Shown here piece after piece: positions 47,147 through 55,203 of a DNA stretch of 64,000 nt (positions are counted from its first letter, which is position 1; every line of letters starts with the position of its first letter). A program made the translations under genes and the position numbers. The notes under the pieces were generated by a model. It had not been told where the DNA came from, searched no databases, and saw only the letters and a program-made list of their open reading frames with translations. The DNA is taken from contig JAEXRH010000011.1 in NCBI GenBank assembly GCA_023438065.1, positions 1-64,000 of the forward strand, in the 5' to 3' direction. The stretch comes from Spirochaetota bacterium (lineage in GTDB: Bacteria; Spirochaetota; Spirochaetia; Treponematales; Treponemataceae).

Positions 47147-48415
47147 ATGATTGCCCTCGAAGACCGTCTTCTGGAACGGTTTCTCAGATATACCGCCATC
47201 GGAACCCAAAGCGACCACGCCAAGGCCGATTCGGGAATCTTCCCCTCAAGCGAAAATCAGCGCGCGTTCGCCCGCGTTTTGGCCGAGGAACTCGCCGCGA
47301 TCGGGATCGCCGACGTCAGGGTCGACGAAAACTGCTATGTTCTCGCGCGCGTCCCGGCGACCGCGGGACTCGAGGCGAAGCCCTCGTTCGGGCTTTCGGC
47401 GCACATGGACACCGCTTCCGACGCGCCGGGCGACGGGGTACGGCCGATCGCGCACCGGGACTGGGACGGCTCGAGAATCGAGCTCCCGGGCGGGTTCGCG
47501 CTCGATCCCGCCTCCGACGCCGAGCTCGCCGCATGCGCCGACCGCGCCCGCGCAACGGGCAAGCCGGACACCATCGTCACCTCCGACGGCACGACCCTCC
47601 TCGGGGCCGACGACAAGGCGGGCATCGCCGGCATCGTCACCCTCGCCGAGCAGCTCGTCCTTCACCCCGAGATCGAGCACGGGCCGATCGAGATCATGTT
47701 CAGCCCCGACGAGGAGACCGGCCACGGGATGGACCGCGTCCCGCTCGCCTCGCTTTCCTCGCGCGCGTTCTATACCGTCGACGGGGGAGCCCTCGGAGAG
47801 ATCGAGAGCGAGTGCTTTAACGCCTGGAAGGCCGAAGTCCTTTTCACGGGAGTCTCGGCTCACCTCGGCTCCGCGCGCGGAAAGATGGTGAACGCCGTCT
47901 CCATGGCCGCCGATTTCGCGTGCGCCCTCCCCCCGCGGGAAAGCCCCGAGACGACCGACGGCTACCTCGGCTACTTCTGCCCGCTCGAGATCGCGGGATC
48001 GTCGGAGGAGGCGCGGCTTACCGTCTTCCTCCGAGACTTCGACCGGATCGGGATGGAGCGACGCCTCGCCCGGCTCGACGCGATCGCCGAGGGAATCCGC
48101 GCGCGCTATCCCGGCGGACAGGTCGAGCTCGCGAAAACCGAGCAGTACCGGAACATGAAGGAGAAGATCGACGCCGAACCCGAGGTCCTCGAGCTGTTAA
48201 TGAAAGCGGCCTCGCGCGCGGGAGTCGAACCCCGCATGAAGCCGATCCGGGGAGGCACCGACGGCTCGAGACTCACCGAACTCGGCATACCGACGCCCAA
48301 CGTCTTTACCGGCGGGCATAACTACCATTCGCGGACGGAATGGGCCTCTCTTTCGGAGATGGCCGCCATGGTCCGCACGCTCATAGAACTCGCGAAACTC
48401 TGGGGAGAACGATAA
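47147..48415 (+). CDS. pepT: Peptidase T (tripeptide aminopeptidase)
   Basis: This 422-residue M20B metallopeptidase removes N-terminal residues from tripeptides. The dinuclear zinc ligands and catalytic residues are visible: GLSAHMDTASDAPG (H, D), LLGADDKAG (D), FSPDEETG (E, E), YTVDGGALGEIE (D) and GGHNYHSRTEW (H). The N-terminus 'LLERFLRYTAIGTQSD' is canonical, supporting the ATG at 47147. Its stop shares one nt with the murA start, an unusual pairing of a peptidase with cell-wall synthesis. Confidence 0.95.
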   Translation: MIALEDRLLERFLRYTAIGTQSDHAKADSGIFPSSENQRAFARVLAEELAAIGIADVRVDENCYVLARVPATAGLEAKPSFGLSAHMDTASDAPGDGVRPIAHRDWDGSRIELPGGFALDPASDAELAACADRARATGKPDTIVTSDGTTLLGADDKAGIAGIVTLAEQLVLHPEIEHGPIEIMFSPDEETGHGMDRVPLASLSSRAFYTVDGGALGEIESECFNAWKAEVLFTGVSAHLGSARGKMVNAVSMAADFACALPPRESPETTDGYLGYFCPLEIAGSSEEARLTVFLRDFDRIGMERRLARLDAIAEGIRARYPGGQVELAKTEQYRNMKEKIDAEPEVLELLMKAASRAGVEPRMKPIRGGTDGSRLTELGIPTPNVFTGGHNYHSRTEWASLSEMAAMVRTLIELAKLWGER

Positions 48416-49698
48416 TGTACGAATATCGCATAGAGGGTGGATTCCCGATCAAGGGCACGGTCAAGGCGAGCGGCAACAAGAACGCCGCGCTCCCGTGCAT
48501 CGCCGCGGCGCTCCTGACCGAGGAGACGGTCACGCTCCGGAACCTTCCGGAGATCGAGGATACCCAGGTCATGCTCGAGATCTTCGCCGCCCTCGGCGGG
48601 ACGGTGTCGAAGGTCGCCCCGAACGAATACGCGCTCACGATGAAGGACGTCGCCCGCACCGACATTCCCGTCGAGCTCTCGCGGAAGATCCGCGCCTCCA
48701 TCCTCTTCGCCGGGCCCCTCGTCGCGCGCGCGGGGAAGGCGATCCTCCCCCCGCCCGGAGGAGACGTCATCGGCCGGCGCAGGCTCGACACGCACTTCCT
48801 CGCCCTCACCGAGCTCGGCGCGCGCGTCGACGTCGAGGGGCTTTTCACCTTCACCGCGAACAAGCTCAAGGGACAGGACATCTTCCTCGACGAGGCCTCG
48901 GTTACCGCGACGGAGAACGCGATCATGGCCGCGGTCCTTGCCGAGGGCAAGACCGTCATCACGAACGCCGCGAGCGAGCCGCACGTGCAGGACCTTTGCG
49001 GGATGCTGAACGCGATGGGCGCGCGCATCGGCGGCATCGGGTCGAACATACTCACGATCGAGGGCGTCGAGCGCCTTCACGGCGCGGACTTCCGCATCGG
49101 CCCGGACTTCATGGAGATCGGCTCCTTCATCGGGCTCGCCGCGGTCACGCACGGCAGCATCGCCATCGAGAACGTGAATCCCCCCGACCTCAGGCCCATC
49201 AAGCTCGCGTTCGGGAAACTCGGGATCAGGTGGGAAATCTCCGGCACGACCCTCACGGTTCCCGCGCAGCAGGACCTCAAGGTCAACTGCGACCTCGGCG
49301 GCATGATCCCGAAGATCGACGACGCCCCCTGGCCGGGATTCCCGCCCGACCTCACGAGCATCATGACCGTCGTCGCCACGCAAGTCGACGGGACGGTGCT
49401 CATCCACGAGAAGATGTTCGAGTCGCGGATGTTCTTCGTCGACAAGCTCATCGGCATGGGCGCGAGGATCACCCTGTGCGACCCGCACCGCGCGGTCGTC
49501 TCGGGCCCCAGCGTGCTCCACGGATCCGAGCTCGTTTCGCCCGACGTGCGCGCGGGCATGGCGATGGTGATCGCCGCGCTCTGCGCGCGAGGCGAGAGCG
49601 TCATCAAGAACGTCTACCAGATCGAGCGGGGATACGAAAACCTCGTCGCGAGGCTCCAGGCCCTCGGCGCGCGCGTCGAGCGCGTCTCCGTCTGCTGA
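48415..49698 (+). CDS. murA: UDP-N-acetylglucosamine 1-carboxyvinyltransferase MurA (Asp variant)
   Basis: The 427-residue enzyme transfers enolpyruvate from PEP to UDP-GlcNAc, the first committed step of peptidoglycan synthesis. The start region GTVKASGNKNAALPCIAAALL and the 'LVARAGKAILPPPGGDVIGRRRLDTH' loop identify it. Asp117 replaces the catalytic Cys (codon at 48763), as known for Borrelia, Chlamydia and Mycobacterium. That exchange preserves activity but prevents alkylation by fosfomycin. GGGGAG precedes the ATG, which overlaps the pepT stop. Confidence 0.95.
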   Translation: MYEYRIEGGFPIKGTVKASGNKNAALPCIAAALLTEETVTLRNLPEIEDTQVMLEIFAALGGTVSKVAPNEYALTMKDVARTDIPVELSRKIRASILFAGPLVARAGKAILPPPGGDVIGRRRLDTHFLALTELGARVDVEGLFTFTANKLKGQDIFLDEASVTATENAIMAAVLAEGKTVITNAASEPHVQDLCGMLNAMGARIGGIGSNILTIEGVERLHGADFRIGPDFMEIGSFIGLAAVTHGSIAIENVNPPDLRPIKLAFGKLGIRWEISGTTLTVPAQQDLKVNCDLGGMIPKIDDAPWPGFPPDLTSIMTVVATQVDGTVLIHEKMFESRMFFVDKLIGMGARITLCDPHRAVVSGPSVLHGSELVSPDVRAGMAMVIAALCARGESVIKNVYQIERGYENLVARLQALGARVERVSVC

Positions 49699-49758
49699 CG
49701 CCGGAATAACGGGATCTCGTAACGCGCGGAGTCTCGGCGTAGCCGGTTCCCCTGTTTT

Positions 49759-49791
49759 AAATTCAAGCGGCCCGAATGGCCGCTTGAATTT
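49759..49791. terminator. Bidirectional terminator after murA
   Basis: A 14-bp perfect stem (49759-49772/49778-49791) flanked by TTTT and TTT serves murA and the convergent membrane-protein gene, whose stop codon shares its last base with the stem. Confidence 0.9.
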
Positions 49792-51599
49792 TAATCGGAC
49801 CGTTGGGAGAAAAACGCGAAGGAGACCGCGAAGAACGACACCGTCAGGAAGATCAAGGTCGGCACGAGCCCGTTCCGGGGAACCAGGCTCACGAAAGCCG
49901 CGATGAAAAGACGGGCGAGATAGCGAAGGGTCTCGATGACGAAAAGGGACACGACGGGGAAGAGCGGTATCGCGAACGCCCACCAGGCCCGAAAGAACAC
50001 GCTCTTTCCGAGCCGGTACTTCCAACCGAGGATAAGGGCGTATATCGACAGGATCAGGACGAGGAACGGCTCGGCGACGCGGTTGAGAATCTCGCGCTGA
50101 TACAGGTCGCGGGAGAAGCCGTATTTCCCGGCCGAGGCCGAGAACGCGAACATCTCCGGAAGGGACATCCCCGCGGGGCCGCGATTCGCCGCGATGACGA
50201 GATCAAGGTCGCCGTAGGGCATATCGAGCAGAAGCACGCTCCGTTCCTGCGGCGGGATCTCGCCGGCGACGATCTCGGGGAGGATATCCCCGCCGATCCG
50301 GTTCCGGTCAACCGCGTGGAGGATCAGCTCGGGACGCGACTGCCCGTCGCGGGTAAAGGGGAACATCTTCGCGTACGGGGCGAAGACGCGCCAAACGGCG
50401 TTCCCGTCCCGCCCGATCCGGGAGATCTCGACGTCGCGAAGATACGCGACGTCCTTGCCCGCCGATCTCGTGAAGGTCATGCCCCTGATAAAGACCGCGT
50501 CCAGGGATCCGTCGGAACGCCGATTCGCGAAGAAGATATCGCGAGCCGACTCGAACAGCCGGATGTTCGCCGTCTCGTCGATGAAGAAGTATGACTCGAG
50601 GAGCCCGGTCCGCGCAACCTCCAGAAAGCGAACGACGTCGGGATCGACGCCGCCGTTCTTGCCGGCCTTTTGCCGTTCCTGCTCGGCGAGGAGGATGTAG
50701 TACGCCTTGAGGAAATCCCCGTTCTGTATCGCCTCGTATCCGGCGCGCTTCGTCCGGTACCGCGCGATATCGCCCTGCTCAGTGAACTTGTCCTGGCCCT
50801 CGGTCACGCGACTCCAGGCCTCGCCCGCCTTCTTCAGCGCGAGCGCCTTGTTCGGGTCCGTGTCCCGGCAAAGACGCCAGGCGAGCATCGCGTAATAATG
50901 GGCGTTGAAGTAATCGTGCTTCGCGAACGCGGCGTCGGAGCGATCGAGGGCCTCGAGGGCGCCGATCCCTTTGTCCTTCGCGGCGACGGGCCCGGATTCA
51001 AGCCTCCCGGCCGCGGCAGCGTCCTCCGCCCCTTCGTCGCCGGCCTTATTCGCGGCAGCCCGCTCGGCCTGGAGGTACTCGCATCGATCCATGAGCTTTC
51101 TCGCCTCGACGCTTTTCGGCCATATCTGCAAGGCGCCCTTGAGGGGGATCTCGGCGCTCGAGGGATCGTTCGCGGCGAGCGACGCGGACGCGACCTCGAT
51201 GAATTCCCGGTAATCGACGCTCCTGTTCCGGGCTGAAAGTTGCCGCTCGTTCAAGACGGGCGACACGCCCTCGAACATGATGAAATACGCGGCGAGACAA
51301 ACCACGCAGAGCGCGAAGGCTCCCTTGAGATATTCGACGAGGACCGCGGACCACCGTTCCACGCGATCGTCGGAGCGCGCCTTGAAGGCGATCGCGTAGC
51401 CGACGAGAAGCCCGCTGATCTGCAGCGCGGGCATATAGGTCACGAAGAGAAGGAGGCCCGACCTGAGCCGGTACGCAAACGCGAACGGCGCGATAAGCCC
51501 CGCCGGGAGCGCGCCCGCGAACGAGAAAACGAGACAGCAGGCAAGACCCGCGAGATAATGCGCCAATATGACGAGGAAGGCCCGCTTTGCGTCATTCAT
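49791..51599 (-). CDS. Membrane protein with LptF/LptG-like topology (large)
   Basis: This 602-residue protein has about three N-terminal TM helices, a large periplasmic part, and three C-terminal TM helices (from about 510). The periplasmic part contains a TPR-like helical region (about 125-310) and then a beta-rich segment ('SLDAVFIRGMTFTRSAGKDVAYLRDVEISRIGRDGNAVWRVFAPYAKMF'). Three TMs, a periplasmic jellyroll and three TMs is the LptF/LptG arrangement, and 'YLRDVEI.R' strands resemble theirs. The helical insertion is not usual. ATG at 51599 with GGGGGTG upstream; it overlaps the preceding gene by 8 nt. The family call is inferred. Confidence 0.5.
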   Translation of the reverse strand: MNDAKRAFLVILAHYLAGLACCLVFSFAGALPAGLIAPFAFAYRLRSGLLLFVTYMPALQISGLLVGYAIAFKARSDDRVERWSAVLVEYLKGAFALCVVCLAAYFIMFEGVSPVLNERQLSARNRSVDYREFIEVASASLAANDPSSAEIPLKGALQIWPKSVEARKLMDRCEYLQAERAAANKAGDEGAEDAAAAGRLESGPVAAKDKGIGALEALDRSDAAFAKHDYFNAHYYAMLAWRLCRDTDPNKALALKKAGEAWSRVTEGQDKFTEQGDIARYRTKRAGYEAIQNGDFLKAYYILLAEQERQKAGKNGGVDPDVVRFLEVARTGLLESYFFIDETANIRLFESARDIFFANRRSDGSLDAVFIRGMTFTRSAGKDVAYLRDVEISRIGRDGNAVWRVFAPYAKMFPFTRDGQSRPELILHAVDRNRIGGDILPEIVAGEIPPQERSVLLLDMPYGDLDLVIAANRGPAGMSLPEMFAFSASAGKYGFSRDLYQREILNRVAEPFLVLILSIYALILGWKYRLGKSVFFRAWWAFAIPLFPVVSLFVIETLRYLARLFIAAFVSLVPRNGLVPTLIFLTVSFFAVSFAFFSQRSD

Positions 51600-52611
51600 A
51601 GGCACCCCCCGTTCCCCGATGGCGTATCTTCAGGATTACGAGCGAAACGATTCCCGCGAGGGACACCAGAACCGCGCACGCGAGGGTCACGACGGACGGG
51701 ACGAGCGAATCGGGAAGGAATCGGGGAGCGAGCCCCCTGACGGTATCGAATACCGGCCCGTCAAACGCGTATGGATAGGCAAGAAGCGCGAAACGAAACG
51801 CAACCATCGTCAACAGCGCGTTCAGGAGCCGCCAGGCGCTCGCCCGAGAAACGAAGTAAAAGCTCGCGACAAGGGCGAAGAAACTCCCCGTGACGATGAA
51901 GAATGCCGTCTCGCCCCGGGTAGCCGCGGCCTTGAATTCGTTCAACGCGAAGTTCACGTCCCGAACGAGCCGCACGAGAAACGACGGAGGCTCGAGACGG
52001 GACGAAAGAAGGGTGTCCGCGCCTCCCGCGGGAACGAGAATCAGCGCGCCGTCCGCCGAGAGACTCCTCGTCGAAGGCTCGTACTCCGCCGAGGAAAACA
52101 CGCTCATGGCCTGACTTCCGGGCATGGTTGCCCGATCTACGGTAACGACGCCGCGCGCGCGACGCCCGGCCCCGACCTCGTCCATCCAAAACACCCTTTT
52201 CCCGCCGTCACCGGAACGGATGAACCCCGGGGGGAAAAGCCGGGCATCGGGCCGTACGGTTCCGGCGCCGCTTTCCGCACGCGCGTGGAGCCCTGCCGAT
52301 ACCCGATAGGAAAGGGGAATCAGGAAGACCACGGAAGAAGCGGCAAGGATGAGGACAAGCGGAATGGACAGGAAGACAACGGTTCTATGCCGCAGGAGAT
52401 ATAAAAAGAGAAAGAGGAGCGAAAGCATAATCGCTATCGGCAAGAGATAGAGCGCGAGCGCGATGACGCTTATCGAAAACGCGTAAAACTGCCGCGTTGA
52501 TAACAATATAAAAGAAGTATACGAAGCCGGGGCGGTAAATACGGACAAAAGGACGGTCCAGAGAACCAAATTGCCCAAAAAGACAAACGGGATCATAACC
52601 GTGTTTTTCAT
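51592..52611 (-). CDS. Membrane protein with LptF/LptG-like topology (small)
   Basis: This 339-residue protein has three N-terminal TM helices, a periplasmic segment (about 100-215) predicted beta-rich, and three C-terminal TM helices. That is the 3+3 topology of LptF/LptG permease subunits, which act with LptB. It is co-transcribed with the larger neighbour. I chose the ATG at 52611 (MKNTVMIPFVFLGN); a candidate promoter ends 9 nt upstream. Motif identity is too weak to name it. Confidence 0.5.
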   Translation of the reverse strand: MKNTVMIPFVFLGNLVLWTVLLSVFTAPASYTSFILLSTRQFYAFSISVIALALYLLPIAIMLSLLFLFLYLLRHRTVVFLSIPLVLILAASSVVFLIPLSYRVSAGLHARAESGAGTVRPDARLFPPGFIRSGDGGKRVFWMDEVGAGRRARGVVTVDRATMPGSQAMSVFSSAEYEPSTRSLSADGALILVPAGGADTLLSSRLEPPSFLVRLVRDVNFALNEFKAAATRGETAFFIVTGSFFALVASFYFVSRASAWRLLNALLTMVAFRFALLAYPYAFDGPVFDTVRGLAPRFLPDSLVPSVVTLACAVLVSLAGIVSLVILKIRHRGTGGAYE

Positions 52612-52649
52612 TGCAAAATAAGAGTAGCATGCAGGCTTGTCGTTTACAA
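52612..52649 (-). promoter_or_regulatory. Promoter of the LptF/G-like pair
   Basis: Minus strand: TTGTAA (52644-52649), 17 bp, TACTCT (52621-52626), 9 nt, ATG; no Shine-Dalgarno. Confidence 0.45.
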
Positions 52650-52945
52650 GACTTTTCTTTACTGCGTAATGAATTCCCGATACACTCAACAAGTTATCCA
52701 CAAGTTATACAGCGTAGGTTTCTGCAATAAACTTTATTTCTTTATTGGACATAGCTTTTTCCTGATCGGTCCTGTAATTTCATTTTCCTATACGTTTTGC
52801 TTATATGTATATATTATAAAGACTTACCGTAAAGCAATTTCTTTCATTCCAATTCACGCTATTTTTCCCGGTTTATCCGTAATAAATCCGGGAGAAAATA
52901 CCGATCTTTCACCGAGTTATGCACAATTTGTTCACAGGGAATAAA
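52650..52945. other. AT-rich intergenic region with DnaA boxes (oriC-like)
   Basis: In a GC-rich chromosome this stretch is visibly AT-rich. It carries two exact DnaA boxes, TTATCCACA (52694-52702) and TTATGCACA (52917-52925). A one-mismatch box, TTGTTCACA (52928-52936), and a weaker tandem copy, TTATACAGC (52705-52713), are also present. Between them lies an almost pure A/T run (52801-52820), a possible unwinding element, and an inverted repeat (52867-52892). No dnaA gene is adjacent, so origin function is only a possibility. Confidence 0.45.
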
Positions 52946-52947
52946 AA

Positions 52948-52973
52948 AAGACCGGAACATCGGTTCCGGTCTT
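52948..52973 (-). terminator. Terminator of the STAS gene
   Basis: An 11-bp stem (52948-52958/52963-52973), loop ATCG. The minus strand continues with a T-run (A residues at 52943-52949). Confidence 0.9.
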
Positions 52974-53009
52974 CATGTTCGCTTAATCGCCTGTTTGGTA
53001 TCGGGGGTA

Positions 53010-53561
53010 TTATCCCAAGAAAACCTGCCCATTATTGTCGATCGCAAGGATGGTTTTACACTCGGAACACCGGAAGCGTCCGGATTTCGTTGCTTTCAAT
53101 TTTTTCGAGCAAATCGGGCATGAGAAGATCTTCGGGAAGATCTCGGACTTGATCTCGACGCCGCTCGTCCTGAAGAAATCGATGGAATCGGCGAGCGAAT
53201 CCTTGATATTAAAGAACTGCGAAAATCCGAGGAGCTGAAAAACCTCGTACACCTTCGGCTGGATCTCGAGGAGCACGACGTCTCCCCCCTTCGGCTTGAC
53301 GGTTTTCAGGAAAGCGGTAAATGAACCGATACCGGTCGATGAAACGTAATTGAGGGCGCCGCAGTTAAATATCAGGCGAATAAAGCCCGCTTCGACTACC
53401 TTGGATACGCGTTTTTGGAAAAAACTCGAATTGTACGTATCGATATAACCGTTGAGGAACAATACGATACAACCTTCAATATCGTCGATCTTCTCCAGAC
53501 GGATTTTCAGACTGTCATCTTTTTCTTCGTCAAATCCGGGAATAATGCTGTTATTATTCAT
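53010..53561 (-). CDS. STAS-domain anti-sigma factor antagonist with C-terminal zinc ribbon
   Basis: The 183-residue protein has a STAS domain (about 20-125) with the phosphorylatable serine motif NYVSSTGIGSF. A C-terminal zinc ribbon follows (about 145-175: CPICSKKL...RCSEC). STAS proteins of this type are regulated by Ser phosphorylation and bind anti-sigma kinases; the zinc ribbon is an unusual addition. Base composition is clearly lower in GC than in most genes here. TAGGAG precedes the ATG. It stands next to the AT-rich DnaA-box region. Confidence 0.85.
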   Translation of the reverse strand: MNNNSIIPGFDEEKDDSLKIRLEKIDDIEGCIVLFLNGYIDTYNSSFFQKRVSKVVEAGFIRLIFNCGALNYVSSTGIGSFTAFLKTVKPKGGDVVLLEIQPKVYEVFQLLGFSQFFNIKDSLADSIDFFRTSGVEIKSEIFPKIFSCPICSKKLKATKSGRFRCSECKTILAIDNNGQVFLG

Positions 53562-53606
53562 ACTACTCCTACCGTCCAGATTATCGGGTTTTTCTCCAAT
53601 ATCATT

Positions 53607-53634
53607 ACTATAACATATAAAAATAAATTGTCAA
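53607..53634 (-). promoter_or_regulatory. STAS gene promoter
   Basis: Minus strand: TTGACA (53629-53634), 16 bp, TATAGT (53607-53612) with a TG extension. The leader is about 40 nt. The -35 overlaps the end of the upstream SDR gene. Confidence 0.75.
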
Positions 53635-54338
53635 ATGACACTGGGTGCCCAACCCTTATCAACCGGCAATACAACCCCGTTTAATGCGCTGTTTTTTAGC
53701 ACAAAAAGGGCTGTTTTTGCCATTTCCTCGACGGAAATGAGCTTTCCATCGGGATTTTTTGCCGCGAGTTCGCATTTCTGGGCAGAATCAAGATATTCAG
53801 TCTCGACGAAGCCCGGACACACGACATTACACGTGATGCCCGAGGAGGCATATTCGAGGGATACCGACTTCGCGAGCGAGGATAAACCAGTCTTGGCTGC
53901 GGCATAGGCCGCGTTCGTCCTGAACCCTCGCACATCATCGGTTCGCGTCCCCCCGAAAAGGAGAATGCGCCCCCAGCCCGCCGCCTGCATAGCAGGTAGC
54001 GCTGCCGAAACGAGTGCGCCGGGAAAACCGAGGTTCGCCCATGTCATCTCCGCCCACTCGTCCCGAGAAGTCCTGGAAAGCGGCTTCTGGAGGAAGGGTC
54101 CCCGCACGACGGCGAGGATCTCCGCTGAAGACGCCTTATCCAAAACTATAGCGCATTTTGAGGGAATATCAAGATCCAGCACGCAGGAATCCGCGCCGGG
54201 AACCTCATGCCGCCCGACCGTCGTGACGATCGCCTCTTCCGCCAGGAGCGCGTCCGCGAGCCCCCGGCCGATTCCGCCCGACCCCCCGACGACCAGCGCC
54301 CGCTTCCCCTTCAGTTCACCGTTCATGCCTCCCATCAT
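53631..54338 (-). CDS. Short-chain dehydrogenase/reductase
   Basis: The 235-residue protein has the SDR cofactor motif GGSGGIGRG, the catalytic YAAAK (AAYAAAKTGLSSLAKSVSLEYA) and the 'CNVVCPGFVETE' segment of classical SDRs, such as FabG-like ketoreductases. The catalytic Ser region reads FGGTRTDD instead of the usual S, which is a deviation to note. The start could be ATG at 54338, 54335 or 54326. Its substrate is unknown. The gene is divergent from the SpoU methyltransferase gene with a palindrome between them. Confidence 0.82.
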   Translation of the reverse strand: MMGGMNGELKGKRALVVGGSGGIGRGLADALLAEEAIVTTVGRHEVPGADSCVLDLDIPSKCAIVLDKASSAEILAVVRGPFLQKPLSRTSRDEWAEMTWANLGFPGALVSAALPAMQAAGWGRILLFGGTRTDDVRGFRTNAAYAAAKTGLSSLAKSVSLEYASSGITCNVVCPGFVETEYLDSAQKCELAAKNPDGKLISVEEMAKTALFVLKNSALNGVVLPVDKGWAPSVI

Positions 54339-54343
54339 AATCC

Positions 54344-54355
54344 GTCAATATTGAC
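54344..54355. promoter_or_regulatory. Perfect 12-bp palindrome between SDR and SpoU genes
   Basis: GTCAATATTGAC is an exact inverted repeat in the 34-bp gap between two divergent genes, a position expected for an operator. The binding protein is unknown. Confidence 0.4.
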
Positions 54356-54372
54356 ATAACAAGCGCCTTGCG

Positions 54373-55137
54373 GTGAAAATCGCGAGCGTGAAACCATTAC
54401 CCTGCGCAATCGTCCTTTGCAGACCCGAGGAGAGCCGGAACGTCGGCTCCGCGTGCCGCGCGATGAAGAACATGGCTATAACCGACTTGCGGATCGTCGC
54501 CGACCGATCATCCCTCAATGAAGACCAGGTGAGAACCCTCGCGGTGCACGCGGCGGACGTATGGGAGGCAGCCCGCTTTTTCGAGCCCACCGTCGCGGGT
54601 CTCAAGGAAGCGATGGCGGACTGCGCGATCTCGGCGGGCACGACCCGGCGCATGGGCCAAAAACGGAAGTCTTGGGGACTGACCCCCGAACAGTTCGCGG
54701 CCAAGGTCGCCGCTACCGGCGCCTCGGGAAAGACCGCGCTCGTGTTCGGGAACGAACGTACGGGGCTTACCGACGAGGAGCTCGACTGCTGTACCGTCGC
54801 CGTCAACATTCCTTCAAGCCCGGACTTTCCCTCGCTCAATCTCTCGCACGCGGTTCAGCTCGTCGGCTACGCCTTCTTCCGCGCCTTCGACGGGCACAAG
54901 CGCGGCTACGAGCCGATCAGCATCGCCCGGATCGGCGAGATCGTCGCCGAGATCGGGGAGAGCGTCGATCACGTCGGGCTTTTCAGGATAGCGGGAAGAA
55001 AGGAAAACGACCGCTTCCTTTCGGAGATCATCGCGCGCGCGGCGCTCTCGGAATCGGAGGCGCGCCGGCTCGAGCGGCTTTTCAGGAAGATGGCGTACGC
55101 GCGCGGCGGGGACCGCGACGCGAATAGCGAGGGGTAA
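54373..55137 (+). CDS. SpoU/TrmJ-family RNA 2'-O-methyltransferase
   Basis: This 254-residue SPOUT methyltransferase has the three SpoU motifs: PEESRNVGSACRAMKNM (motif 1), ALVFGNERTGLTDEELDCC (motif 2) and IPSSPDFPSLNLSHAVQLVGYAFF (motif 3). The order and the C-terminal helical extension fit TrmJ, which methylates tRNA position 32; related rRNA enzymes cannot be excluded. The start is GTG at 54373. Confidence 0.9.
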   Translation: MKIASVKPLPCAIVLCRPEESRNVGSACRAMKNMAITDLRIVADRSSLNEDQVRTLAVHAADVWEAARFFEPTVAGLKEAMADCAISAGTTRRMGQKRKSWGLTPEQFAAKVAATGASGKTALVFGNERTGLTDEELDCCTVAVNIPSSPDFPSLNLSHAVQLVGYAFFRAFDGHKRGYEPISIARIGEIVAEIGESVDHVGLFRIAGRKENDRFLSEIIARAALSESEARRLERLFRKMAYARGGDRDANSEG

Positions 55138-55203
55138 GCGCGCAGCGAGGCGCGTTCACGGGGAGGCATCGCACCGCCGCCGGGCGAATCGAAGGGCGAG
55201 CCG

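Noticed and set aside
52669..52944. 91-codon plus-strand frame in the AT-rich region
   Set aside because: It runs over DnaA boxes, has no Shine-Dalgarno or clear promoter, and its composition is that of AT-rich intergenic DNA.
53631..54338. Calling the SDR FabG
   Set aside because: The catalytic serine region is atypical and no fatty-acid synthesis genes are nearby; only the SDR superfamily is supported.
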